Shown: in pieces, positions 22,883-35,281 of the stretch
How the letters are laid out: each line of letters opens with the position of its first letter
How positions within the stretch are numbered: position 1 is the stretch's first letter
DNA from: Citrus sinensis
Taxonomy: Eukaryota; Streptophyta; Magnoliopsida; Sapindales; Rutaceae
Length of the DNA: 64,000 nt
Assembly: GCF_022201045.2 (NCBI RefSeq)
Contig: NC_068564.1
Span: 9,734,001 to 9,798,000, forward strand
Direction of reading: 5' to 3'
Program-made: the position numbers and the translations under genes
The notes under the pieces: generated by a model
Seen by the model: only the letters and a program-made list of their open reading frames with translations
The model's database searches: none
Told to the model about the DNA's origin: nothing

Positions 22883-23600
22883 AAGGGAGAGCACAACAAA
22901 ATTCACTATAACTGACAGTTAATCTAAAATTAATCTCCCATAGCTCTTTAATTATTTAACAAAGCAACAATAGTTAGCCATACAAAAAAATTAATTCCGA
23001 GTTAGTATAATTTAGCAAAACCCCAAATTAAACCACGAGTCATTACCATTCAAAAATGCTCACCATTACAGGAAGCAAGTGATCCACGGCTGTAAATAAT
23101 TACCGAGAAAAGCATTAAATAAAGTTTCGTAGTTCGTACATTTGTTGAAAATGCACGTAAGATTGTCTTTATTTACCATCTTGCCACTCTATTCCATGGA
23201 ATGATGGCATTATGTTCTCAACCCACGTCATCGTCCCGGACCACCGTCGGATTAAAAGTAGAAACGGCGGCTGTACGATGAACCAAACAACAGAAGAAAT
23301 TTCTCACTCTTAGTGGACCCCACACATATACGTAGCGTTTCTTCTTTTACCAATAGGATTTGGCGATTTGGCAAGTCAACGAATCAACGGTTACGGCCGC
23401 GCCAATTTTGAATGCAAAACAAAACGAAAAAAAGTCCAATGAGTCAAAAAAGGGCCCCACAATGACAGTAGCTGGCTTCAACGCGCGAGGACACAAAAGA
23501 CCCCTTTGTCCAATTACGTGTCACTCATTTCCAATATTACCCTCAACGAAATCATAAATTACCTCAATCTTCAGCCTGCTTTCAGAAAACAAAATTTCAC
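22883..23600. other. Upstream/promoter region of the Rho-N-type gene
   Basis: No gene. More GC-rich near the transcribed region, as usual for housekeeping promoters. A telo-box-like AAACCCTAG lies at about 23641-23649, in the probable 5' UTR of the downstream gene. Confidence 0.5.
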
Positions 23601-24359
23601 TCTCACTAATTTCACTTTCCCATTCTGATTCAAGATCTCGAAACCCTAGAAATGTTTGTCATAATATCGTTTTAGCTCAATCTGAGGGGAGCAATAACTT
23701 CAGGTACTCTCATTTCGTACTGTTTGGCTTCCTAGAAAGCCACATTCCCCCAATTTTCCGGCATTTTATCTCTGTTTTATGCACATTCTTCCTGTTTATC
23801 ACTTGCAAATTTTTTTTTCCTTCGTTGAAATCTAATGTGAGCTGAATTTTAATGTTAATTTTAATTTTAATTTGTATTATGATTAATTGCGCTTTAATTT
23901 ACAAGTTAATGATGTATTATTTGAGACTTAATCCAGTTGTGCACTTGTGCTGGATGGCAATGATCATTTGTGTGCTCGGTGGAGCAGCGATAATAGAGCT
24001 ATCTTTTTTTTTTTTTTGTTCATTTGTTTAATTCAGATTTATGTGTTATTTTTTTATCATTTTTTTAATAATTTCCTTTTGACACGTTGCTGCGGGTTAT
24101 CATTCATTTAATAATAATTTTTCTTTTTACCTTTGTGGGCGTGCATTTTGAATGTCTCTATATGAAATTTGAATGTGGGCTATCTTTCTCTGTATTTCCA
24201 CCAGACCTTTCATAATACATTGTTTGGAATTTTCTTTTTAAAATTTTTGCGGCCCCTATTTTCCTGATTACTTGAATATTCATATTGGCATCGTATCTTG
24301 TGGGAGAACTTTAATGTTGTTTATTTAAATTTTATGGTTTCAGTATAAACAGATGCAAA

Positions 24360-27216
24360 ATGGAATTTGAACCGGATAATGTCTTTTCAGTTCCACAAGA
24401 CATCCCTTGCTATATGCAACCTGAGTGGATGTGTGGCTTTCATTTTGGTAATGGGTTAGGTAATAATTCTCTTTGTCTCCTTGATTTCATGATAATTTCT
24501 TTTTACGACTGCTTACTCGCATGTTAATAGAATCTTCTTCTTTTTTGGTTCTTTTTAATTATTGTAGATGTCATAGAAGAAGATGCTTTGAATGAGAAAT
24601 ACTGCATACAGGTGCTACGGATCTTGATCACAAAGGCCGATACTGAAATCGATGAACTTGAAAAAGATTTGGTATTCCTTCAAAGCGAGTTAGCATGGGC
24701 TGAATATGATGACTGGTTTGAAACATGCTGTAAAGCTTTGACACAAAAGCTGGATTGCTTTTCTCTCATGGTGTGGACTTTGAAGAATAGAGATAAGAAT
24801 GATGTTGATGTCCGTTTGTTAATTCATAGGAAGCCTGCCAAGAAAATACATGAAATAGTAAAGGATCTACTCAATGATTGCTTCCAAGAGAAAGACAAAC
24901 AGGTTCATCCTCGAAAACTCTTTATTAGTCATTTCTTAATTGTCTAGTATGTGACAACTTTGAATGGGGATATAGGAAGCCTTTACAGGCCATTCAAGTT
25001 TTCTACCATTTATATGCTCTTTGTGTGTGAGTGATTCCAACTTTAAACTAACAAGCACCGACCATGATATATTTTGCAGATTCTCACTTTTTTCCACTCT
25101 GTACTTGAGCAACGTATTGTTTCTGCATCGTGTACAAGTTCCATAATATCAAGCTAGAACTTTTCCCCCTTTTTTTTCCTTTCCATTTTTTTGTACCTCT
25201 AAGAAGAAACGAGAATGGAATTTTAATACCTGTGGTCTAATGGATTGAATCAATAGTAGATTGCTGATAATTGTATCATTCCATGAGTAGGATTACTCTA
25301 ATTTTGTAATGTCTAACCTCATTATCTTTTCTCAGCATATTGATTTTCCCTCTCTTCACTTCCATTTGATGTCACTCTCATATGTTATTCTTCAAGACCT
25401 GCATGTTATTCCTTTTCTTCCAGGAGCTGACATGTGATACTGTATGTTTAACCTTCAAATGAGCAGACTCTGGATGTAGTTGCCTTAGACAGCTCTGTTC
25501 CTCCGGAGCATGCAGCTGAACCTTTGGATGAGAGCATAAAATTGAGTCAGTCTGATTCTTTTGTCCCCATAAAAGAGGAAATTCAAGAATGCTGTATAAC
25601 TCCTACAGAAAATGGTGCGACCTTAAATGCATCTTTGATGCTTCAAGAGAATAAATCAAACCATTCAGAAACAATTAAGGTATGACTAGCTTTATCTTTT
25701 TATGCTTCAACTTCTGTTAGCACATGTTCTGAAAGGGCTAATGGAACTATTGAAACTTCATGTTGGTGTTTGAGTGCATGGATGAATAAGTTTTGTATTT
25801 TGTATATCTTTTTTCTTATTTCTATACAAGTATCCAAATACTTCTTCATAGCCATTCATAGTTAGTCTCCTTTTGCATTTAACTCCCTGCTCTAATTATG
25901 AACAGCTTACAAATGGTAATGCTGAAGATTCCAACTCCAGTCCAGACTGTTTGACACTGGAAGCTGGCCATGCTGCTTATAAGAAAATAATGAGCAGCTT
26001 TGACTTGAAAAGTGCCAGTATGGGGGAAACCAAAGAACCTGGCTTTACTACCAAGGACAAAAATGTTATCCAAAATTTGTCTTTGAAGACTGCTGATAAG
26101 AGGAGACACAATCTAGACATGATTAAGGTTCAGGTAATTTGCTCACTTCTCTGTAACAATTTATATCAGCTCAAAATTCTTCAAGAAGCAGCAACTGCAA
26201 GTCTAATGATTGGAAAACTAGGAAACAAAAAATTGATCAGGTGTTCTGTAGAGTGATTGAATTCAGGATGGCACATTTTCAAGTGTAATTCTAAGCATCT
26301 CAACATCCTTAGGGGTTGTACTTTCTGTGTAGCATAGACATTTTAAAAACAAACATTTCAGATCAAGACGACCCATGGAAGTATCATACTAGATATTTGC
26401 CTTCTGGTTGTGAAGTTGAACTGAAAATCTTATTAGAAATGGTCGTTTGCAGCCTTTTCTTTTACTTTTGTATTACTTCATGAACTTCTTGTAGTGGTTT
26501 ATCCTTCCCAGCGTCTCGACCCCCTTTTTTTATTTTACAAGTCCTTGTCAAGTAAGTAATAATTTCTTGTGTATTTCTTATCATGGACAGCCTATAGATA
26601 TCATGTTTAAGTATTCCTGTAAAAATTCTTTGAAAACTATCACCAGCCACTCACACAAGAAGAAAAATTCAGGCACTTTTTATCAAAAAATTATAACTGA
26701 GGAAGCAGAAGAAAATAATTATACATCTAAAGCAGATATTAGAGTCATCATTGAAACCCTAGGGAGAGAGTGACAATCTTGGTAAAATGTTGAAGGTACT
26801 AGCAGCTCCCTCTCCTCTGACCTATATAAAATATTAATTACTAGGATCATGTACTAGGAAAGACAATTTGGTTTGCACAGATGAAAGAACATACACCACC
26901 TGCATTGAGGGATAGCTTTTTCCCATTACGTCCTATAGAGGATATTTTTCTTTTGCTCTCATTAATTTATATTCCTCCTTCCATGAACAGCCAGGAAATG
27001 CTATTGATAGAGACCCAGACTCAAATGCTTGTAGACATGAAACTGACCTTGACAAGGAGATAAAAACAATGTGGAAGTCTGGCTTGAAAGTTGGTAGAGA
27101 TGATGAAGTCAGCATAAACCACACTATTACAACTGGTGGAATCAAAATTTTGGAAGCATCTTCAAATCCTGAAGGCAAAGGAAATCCTCCAAAAGTAGAC
27201 AAGGTGCAAGAATCTA

Positions 27217-27247
<31 letters not shown>

Positions 27248-29397
27248 ATTGCATCAAAGCAAACCTTAAGATTTAACTGCTGGCAGGGACAGAGCCATGT
27301 TAGGATGAGAGTAGGGAGATGCCTCATCTGCACTTTCAATTTTTTTTTGTCAAAATATTAAAAGGCTACCACTTTTCTTAATGCATCATGAAATGCCTTG
27401 TTTGAACTTCCAATTTTTGCAAATTATCAAAAATATCATTTTTCTTATTGTATGATAAAATACTCCCTCAATTGTTGCAACCACTAAAAATCAATCTTCC
27501 CCACATCCATTCTTTTCATGTGCTATAATTCTTTTATTATTTTCACAAAAATTTATAGTGTTTAGAGTTGGCCCGCCTGAACAAAATTCTCGGCTCCGTT
27601 CCTGACTGTAAGCACTTTTAGGTAGCACTTGCTTGTGAGATATTCCAATTAGCTTGTGTACCCAATTTTTTTTGGGGGGTGTGGGGAATAGAGCTTATCT
27701 AGCCACTTTAATAGGCTCTTATTGAGTATTTTTCTGAGCAGCCTACAAATGCTATCCTGCAAAATATCTGTGATGGTGCTTTGAGTCATTCTACTGGCCT
27801 CAGCGGGAGGAGAAATAACTTAGATTCCAGGTTTGCTACTTCCAGGCAGGCTAGAGGTGATAAAAGTTTTGATGGTTTGAAACAAATGTCCGGCTTTTAT
27901 CCGAGCAGAAATAATTCTGATTCGAGGTTAGCTGTTTCCGGGCAGGAGAAATGTGGAAATTCTGATGTTAATCCTAATACTTCGCAACATGCAAGTGACT
28001 CCGGCAGATGTAATTCTGATTCTGTGTTGGCTACTCTTTATGATTTAGAAGTTGGGAATGGTGATGCTAGTCCTGCTAGTCTGAGACATACTGCTGGTCT
28101 CAATCAGAGGCGAAATCATTCTGACTCTAATTTAAATGCTGTCAGACAGGCAAAAGGTGGATTCTGTGATGTTAATCAAAAACTGTGTGATTTTGCTCAG
28201 AAAGCTGCACGTAAACGGCGCATCAAAGAATCAAAATTGACTCTGACTGGCAAGATAGATTCTTTATCTTCATCTTCATCTTCAGGAGCAGAAGGGAATA
28301 GAAAACCTTTTGAAAAAATTGTCAAGGTTGAAAGAGTTAGTCCTACTTATAATGAACATTCTGCCCTGCCTTCACTTTTAGGGCTGCAAGACAAGGAAAG
28401 AAGAGAGGCAACCAAGGCACCTTTTGAAAAAATTGTCAAGGTTGAAAGAGTTAGTCTTGCTGATAATGAAAATTTTGCCCTGCCTTCACTTTTAGAGCTG
28501 CAAGATGAGGAAGGAAGAGATAAAATGAAGGCGCCTTTTGAAAAAATTGTCGAGTTTGAAAGAGCTAGTCCTAGTGGTAATGAACATTCTGCCCTGCCGT
28601 CATTTTTAGAGCATCAAGACAAGGAAGAGAGGGATACAACCAAGGTACCTTTTGATAATATTGTCAAAGTTGAAAGAGCTAGTCCTACTGATAACCAACA
28701 TTCACTGCTGCAGGATGAGGAAGGAAGAGATACAACCAAGGCAGAGCCTGATAAGGGATCAATGCAATCAGGAGAAGCTCAAGTGGTTGAAACTGCCACT
28801 AATGATGAGAAGTTTGATTTGTACTCAATGCAGCCACAAAAGCAGAAGGCTAAGAGAAAAATTGAGTCAAATCCACTGAGTGTTCAAGAAAGAGAAGGCT
28901 TTCTTTCTATTGAACTTGTTTCAAATTCATCTATAATTTCAAAAGCTAAGAGACAATTGAAATCTGGACTTGGCTCTGACATTCCCAGTTCAAATCAGTT
29001 TATGGACAGAAAGATAGTCAAGAAAATAGTTTACCATCATCAAATTGAAGCTAATGAGCCCAATGGTGCTCTGGATGACAGGCAAATTGCAGTTTCACTG
29101 CCAAAAAAGAAAATAAAAAAGAAGACAAGTTTGCCAATCCTTGAAATGGACTTATCAAAATCACACAGAGACCCAAATGATAGTGCAGGTAAGGATGACC
29201 TCTCAATCACAGACTCCCATTCAATTGAGTCCTGCACTGAGGCTGTGGCATCTTCCCCCTTTACTTCTAGTCACTTGAGAAATATGAAATTAGGTGATCT
29301 GAGGAACTTTGCGAAGAAACTAAATATAAAACCATACTCTAAGCTTCGGAAAGATGATCTGATTGAACACATAGCCAACCACTTTGGTTGTCTCTGA
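24360..29397 (+). CDS. Repeat-containing protein with C-terminal Rho-N/SAP-like domain
   Basis: Coding exons deduced: 24360-24459, 24568-24902, 25467-25679, 25906-26133, 26591-26795, 26991-27203 and 27742-29397 (stop), all with AG acceptors and GT donors. A 5' UTR intron probably runs from about 23705 to 24343. The N-terminal part (exons 1-2) is acidic-helical (LNEKYCIQVLRILITKADTE, then a KKIHEIVKDLL segment). The middle is low-complexity with two tandem-repeat arrays; basic stretches such as KKKIKKKT suggest nuclear targeting. The last 45 residues (HLRNMKLGDLRNFAKKLNIK, then LRKDDLIEHI) form a Rho-termination-factor-N/SAP-like helix-extended-loop-helix fold, a likely nucleic-acid-binding module. 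Exon 26591-26795 is 205 nt and breaks the frame near 26771; every other internal exon after exon 2 is a multiple of three. From memory it resembles Arabidopsis At2g41550; function unknown. Confidence 0.8.
26591..26795 (+). other. Out-of-frame exon (1-nt excess) in the Rho-N-type gene
   Basis: Bounded by ATGGACAG at the acceptor and AAG/GTACTAG at the donor. It is read in phase 0 from the first base and gives plausible protein, but reaches TGA at 26771-26773 inside a GAGAGAG tract. Dropping one base in that tract would restore phase 0 to the donor (DNLGKMLK). Either the exon is skipped or differently spliced, or the allele or assembly carries an extra base. Confidence 0.55.
27284..27604. mobile_element. 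hAT-type MITE in the last intron
   Basis: A 321-bp insertion with terminal inverted repeats CAGGGACAGAGCCAT (left) and CAGGAACGGAGCCGAG (right, reverse-complemented), the CAGGGGCGGAGCC-type termini common in plant hAT MITEs. Flanks (actgctgg / actgtaag) match only partly, so the 8-bp target duplication is degraded. No coding capacity. Confidence 0.65.
27781..28190 (+). repeat. Intragenic tandem array 1 (about 32-33 codons, four copies)
   Basis: Four diverged copies in the last exon share a core like GRRNNSDSRLA followed by RQARG and a DVNP-type segment. Copies start near 27800, 27896, 27998 and 28100. They are polar and probably disordered. Confidence 0.7.
28306..28746 (+). repeat. Intragenic tandem array 2 (114-nt period, about four copies)
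   Basis: Units start with CCTTTTGA at 28306, 28420, 28534 and 28648, an exact 114-nt (38-codon) spacing; the fourth unit is shortened. The consensus protein unit runs PFEKIVKVERVSP, N(E)HSALPSLL, then QDEEGRDTTKA. Frame-preserving, so copy number can vary without breaking the gene. Confidence 0.9.
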
Positions 29398-32000
29398 AAG
29401 TACAAGTGGGCTTACAAAAATGGTTCTCCCTTTTGTTGTCTTCCTCCCTTTTGTCCATGGTCTGTAAATATTCTGTTGGGCTTGTTCATTTACCTTACGG
29501 AAATTGAATGGCTTCATCGTTGGACACCTCAGTATCACAAGGTAAATTTTTCTCATGCATAATGCACACACTCACAAACCATAGAGGGAAAAAAAATTGA
29601 GGAAGGAAAAGCTGCTTTAGGATAAATGAAAAACGTTTCATTTTTGTAAACATGTATGCATAATTATATTTGTGATGATGGCTGTTATATATACATGTAT
29701 ATTTACATTGATGTGGTCCTATTCATACTGATGATTTTCCACGAAAATTTATAGGGAAAAATGGAGCAATTCAATTGCCATAGACAGCAGCTTCTTGTGG
29801 TTGTGGTTTTGGTTTTGAATCTGAATGCGAGAGATGAGCTGCACAGAATTTGCCCTGTTTGACCATCTTTAGTTAAGAGTTCTCATTACTGCGGTTGTGA
29901 AGTCCTCTTTCTGTTACTAGCAAATGATTTTGAGATTTGGGCGCAATAAATTTAATAGATTTACCGCTTTTTTGTTATCTGGAGAATTGTAAATAGATCC
30001 CTGTTAATGCCAACTAGTCATTTGTAATGAATCCAACTTTGGTATCATACAACCTCAAAGGTTTCTTGAGAATCTAAATAAATATACGTTGGGGACTTTG
30101 TCTATTAGTGTTCTAAAAACTGTATTTTTTTTTTATTTTAGTAACAACGTCCTCATTATATATATCTATAAACCATATGATATTAAGCCATATATATTCT
30201 CATGAGTGGATGCTTTTTGAAAAAAAAGGAAAAAATTATTATTCAATTTACTATAAATTCATATGGTTTAATAATGTGTCAATACTAATTTTGTTAAGTC
30301 ATATGACTTAATAACGTGTCCGCATAAATCTAAATTTATTGATGGAGAGATCTCCAAGTTTCACAAAATATTTGAGATTTTGAGGCAATCTGTCACTGTT
30401 ACATATTATTTTGTAAAATGGGAAAGAGTACACGCGGAGGCTCGAGCTAGTCCACTGACCATTGTCAGTCTATTTGAACACAGAAAAGTCTTAAACAGTT
30501 AAACCTCTATGCAAAGGAAGAAATTCAATTTTCAGTCTTCAATCTCAAATAATGACTTCAAACAAGCCATGGTAACGATGCATGTTGCTGAGAAAAATCC
30601 AACATTTGTGATAAGACATTTTCAATTTCTATGACAAATCAGCTCCATTCACACAAATACTGTGCATAAATCTAACTTGGAATGCTTCGCAACAATTTTC
30701 CAGAAGCAAAAGGGATTTGGTTTCAGGAATTTGTCTACAACCAAGTAAAAGTCAACCATGTTAAGCTACAAGACTATGTTCTTATTAGCCCTTCACAGAA
30801 CATATAGTATGAACAAAATTATGGAGTAGCATACATCCCTCAATTGTTGAGAAGCACAAATTGTCATCTTAGCACAAAATTATGGAGTAGCATACTCCCT
30901 CAATTGTTGAGAAGCACAAATTGTCATCTTAGCTTTCTCACAAATTGTCATCTTAGCTCATGACCCAACTTGTGGATTTTCGGTGCAGTTGCTTCTGAAT
31001 TATGATCTAAAGACACCAAAGAAATCATGCACATCAGGGACAATTATGAACATGTGGAAATGCACAAGACAGAACACTAAGCAAACCTCAAGAGGAGAAG
31101 AATTTTATGCGCAGAGACAGTAATTTAACAAACTGTTGCTACTGCAAATAAGAGGGTCAATGACGAAACATGGGACCTAGAACAAAAAACTTCCAGATAT
31201 ATTTTCTTCAATGTTGCTGATAATGATCATTTTGGCATCAGTGTTATTGGAAGCTCGACTGACTTACCTTGTAGCCTCTAAAACTGAGCCTAGACACTAT
31301 CAAATCTAAAGTTGCTCAATTATTATGCCAAAAAACTATCTAAACCTTTGATTCTATTTATATAAACTCCTTGGTTAAAATCTTCCCTTTTGTTCATTGG
31401 TGTAATTCCAATGACTATACAATTCAGGAATTCATCAGAGGATAGTCTTTTGATTGTAAAAAAAGATGTATCCTATCCAGATAAACTTGCTAGAACTTAA
31501 CTGGCTCTCCAGCAGCCAAAGAAATGCTAACACTCTGAAATGAATTTTGAATAGTCTCTGTTAACATGACAACTTAAGATCAGCCTACTATTTGATCGGA
31601 CCAATAATTAATCACAGAAGAAATCCATCAAATTTTTTCAGACAAGCAAACAGGGAAATACCTTTAATAGTCTATGCTAAAATTGTAGACCTAACAGTAA
31701 CATCAAAACATTTAATAGTAAATAATACTGATATAGTGAAAACTTGATCAAAATTTAATAGTAGTGTTTAGGCCTTAACCTTCAAACTTAGGCTTTTAAG
31801 TCAAGTGGTTACTTAACACGGTATTATGTTTGCAGTTATGGCCTTGTATTTGAATGCCCAAACAGTTATTCTATGGATTAATTAAAAAAAAATCAATTAA
31901 TCACAGAGAGAAGAGGCCATCTGTGTTTGATGTGTGGATCCATGTGACAAGCGAGGGAGGAATATTATTGTTTGGGCTTTTACCTTCAAGCTTAAGCATT
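29398..32000. other. 3' UTR and intergenic DNA
   Basis: Begins with the 3' UTR of the Rho-N-type gene (no unique poly(A) signal chosen) and ends in the 3' region of the minus-strand coiled-coil gene. No further gene supported; a short tandem duplication lies at 30814-30935. Confidence 0.5.
30814..30935. repeat. Two-copy tandem repeat (about 60 bp)
   Basis: CAAAATTATGGAGTAGCATA begins at 30814 and again at 30875, each followed by CCCTCAATTGTTGAGAAGC and CACAAATTGTCATCTTAG. A third partial copy of the last motif follows at about 30939. Confidence 0.9.
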
Positions 32001-34190
32001 TTAAAGGTCAATTGGGGACTTAACATAACCGCCAAGATTTATTATACCTGACCTACTCCCCAACTTTTGATCAGCCTCCTCCAATGCCCGGATGAGATGT
32101 TTTATACGATACTTGTGTTTTTCATTTTCTGCAGCAAGTTCCTCAGCCTGCAAGTCAAAATCGAAAAGTTGTAGCTCTCTTCATCATTATCCAAAGCAAA
32201 AAAAAAAAAAAAAAAATTATCAACAGAGGGAGGAAAAATGCAATCACCTTCTTCCTTTCGGAAAGTGCCTCAGCTTTTGCATCCTCTAACTCTGACTGCA
32301 GGTCTCTTATAGTTTTCAGGTGTTCCCCCTCTCCAGCATCTGCTTGTTTCACATATTTGAGTTTTTCAAATTCTGTGGCAAGCTTCTCAGCCTGCAAGTC
32401 AAAGTCATAAAGTTGAAACTCTCTTCACCATTCTCCAAATAAACAAGAAAAATAAAGAAAAAAGAAAAAGGCAATTTCCTTTGTCCTTTCTTAGAGTACC
32501 TCAGCATTATCATTCTCTGCTTTAGACTGGAAGTTACTTATGGTTTTCAGATGTTCCTCATTTCCAGCATCTGCATGAGATTCCAAATTTAGGTAATAAA
32601 GTCAGGCACTAGGTTTAGCTATGTCAATACAATCAGTCACCAGTGCCTTAAGTGATACCTTTCTTACTCGCAAGGGCAGCTTCGAGCTTCAATAACCGCT
32701 CCTTTACAAAACCATTAATAGATATTAAGCCACCAGAATTAATGGTAAAATAGCTGAAAGTTTCACAAATTAAAAATAATAATAATAATAACGACCGACT
32801 ATTATCATTATTCCAGTGTAACTCCTTCACATAGGCACCTCGCAATGAATGAGTTTAACAAATACCAATGATTGAAGACAAATTATTCATCAGCTCATAA
32901 ACTATTATTTTATTACAAACCATAAATTTTCTTAAAAAAATTAGAGGTACACCAAGCTTTGGTGCATCTGGCAGCTAATTACATCTTCTATTTCTTTTTA
33001 GAGAAAATATTTTACAGATATATATAGAATTTTGATTTTATTATACATTCTTCCAAAGCCAGTAAAAGATAGATGGAATTTCTTTGTCAAAAATTCAGGA
33101 CCAAATTGACAACAGTAGCCCATTCAAAGGTACTGTTATCCAAGTGTGTGAAGTGTTAACTATAAAGTAATCATCGTAGTATGTTATAGAAACCATACAA
33201 GTATGACGAAAAACTCATTGAACAAGCTAGTTGTAGCAGTAGTAATAGGTTGTAAATAGTGGCTAACAAAAAATTACACACACAAAAAAATTATATAAAT
33301 TCCTGCAACACGACAAGTATCTCAATTTATGAGCTCTTAAACATCCTTTCAAATAGTTACTCTGAAATTAGTTCATCTAAATTCAACACGGCTGGTTACA
33401 TGCAGCTGAAGTCAGCAATTACTTTCAACGCACTAAGAAACCTGTTAACAAAATCCAAAGATTACCATTATAATGAATTAATCATAAAAATACTCTCAAA
33501 TCTTTGGCAATCCAAAATATCATGAACACCGGTTCAAGGAATGGAGCTCTTTGCATGATTCTCAATAAAAGTACATAATAATTACAATGCCTGTGATATC
33601 CCACATCTTAGTTAAGGCGAACCTTTGGAGAGGTTATACGCCCCGTTTCTCCTAATTAACACATGTGTGAAGCCGAAAGTAGATAGTATCCACTCAGTTG
33701 TTGGACTCAGGCTGTTTTACTAGTAACTAAAAATCATAAGTTGACAGTATAGAAAAAGCAAATGCCTTAAAACTAGAACAAACTACAGTATCAACGTGCT
33801 TCATCAAACAATCAAATCACAACATGAAAGCTTGAAATAAACATGATTCCCAAAGGGCATGATGCGGTTTCAATCATTGGCAGTGTCAAGAAGCCACTGG
33901 ACATGCATACTTGTAGAATCCTAACAGAACCCATTAAAGCTAGCATGCAACAGGATTATTAAATCCCTAGTATTAGAGAAATCTTTACGGTTTCTTGGTT
34001 TATTTGTTCATAAAAGAAACAGAGGAGGATAAAGAATGAATGAATGCAAAACCTCGGCTTCAGAAGCTCTCTGGTAGAAGGGCTTGAGGGCTTCTTCAAA
34101 GTTAATTGGTTGATGAGAATCAGCCATTGTTTTGAGACCACGATCATCATCTGGGTCCAATGCCCGCAAGCTGATTTTGTTCCCTTCCAT
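32001..34190 (-). CDS. Small coiled-coil protein (about 180 aa)
   Basis: Exons (minus strand): 34190-34053, 32701-32659, 32570-32500, 32391-32248 and 32147-32001 with an unspliced last exon; phases agree throughout (138+43+71+144+147 nt). The start is the ATG at 34190 (MEGNKISLRALDPDDDRGLK). The protein is almost wholly charged helix with heptads (AEKLATEFEKLKYVKQADAG, then EHLKTIRDLQSELEDAKAEA). Exons 4 and 5 both begin GCTGAG(A/G)AxCTTGC and exons 3 and 4 share a DAG(N/E)xEHLKTI segment, so the gene grew by exon duplication. A GT at about 32055 could splice to an unseen final exon, which would change the last 16 residues. I do not recognise the family by name; no signal peptide or membrane span. 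Confidence 0.75.
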
Positions 34191-35281
34191 TTCGCAATGC
34201 CTTTCGTCTAACGCTTAACAGACAGTCACCATACTTCGTTGAATCAGTGAAAGTCCCTTCACTGCTTGTCATTGACGATATTACCCTCGTCAAAATTACA
34301 AATAACAATTCGTTGTGGGCTGTCAATTCTCAAATGCTCCATGGCGGACTATATAGGTCCATTTCCACTAGAAAAATGATATTTTGGTCCAAAACTTTCC
34401 AATATATGGAATGGGCCAAATTTTCTCTTCATTTTGGTTTAATTTTAGAGATGGTGGACAATTGGCTATCTCTTGATTTTGGTTTAATTTTAACAAAAAA
34501 ATTTAATTTCAGTAGTTTCGGTAAATGAAATTCCGGACCAAATATCAGTATTTTGTTTTCCATAAATTGTGTTTATGTTTTGTTTTCAACGTGTGGCTTA
34601 TAGTGAGTGTATTTTTAGTTGTGCTCAATCGATTGATTTCTCAAATGTATTATAAATTTATGTATTCAGACGTCAATATATATCTCCGATTAAAATATAT
34701 CGGTATATCATAATAAATTTTAAAAAAAAAATTGGGGTAAGGAGGATATGGTTTTATTTTTTTGGAAAGAGATATGGGGTTACTTCTACTCACTAAAATT
34801 ATTTTTAATTTAATTTGACAAATGAGTTTGTAACATGTGTCACATTGTTATTCGATGGATTAAAGTGAGAGTTTCCATATATATATATATATACACACAC
34901 ACTAAAAGAAATAGAATTGCAAGAATTGCAAGGATACCGACAATACAGTGATCTAAAGACCATCCAGTATTAATTTTTTTTTTCTATAATCTATATATTT
35001 CAATGAAAACCGATAGTCTCAAAAAAGGAAAATCTGAACATGACAATAATGATGGAAAAAAAAAACTATTAATATATATATAAAAAAAAAAAAAAAAGAA
35101 TTGGCATATAGTGCCATCGACAAAAATTAATCAGTAACTCGCTTACAATACATTAGAGGGCAATGCACAATTCATTCATCACAAAAACCAGTATGTGTCT
35201 GTTGCATGTTCATCTGACAATTGCTTCAATGTATATAATCATAAGTTCCTCAATTGGAACTTCATACAATTTGCAAAACAA
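34191..35281. other. Intergenic between coiled-coil gene promoter and GPDH 3' end
   Basis: Promoter and 5' UTR of the minus-strand coiled-coil gene, then AT-rich DNA with short (TA)n and A/T tracts (near 34880 and 35080), then the GPDH 3' UTR. No further gene seen. Confidence 0.5.

Noticed and set aside
26881-26990. Possible extra exon starting ATGAAAGAACATACACC
   Set aside because: Coding-like at first and in phase 0, but no acceptable donor before the conserved exon at 26991; treated as intron.
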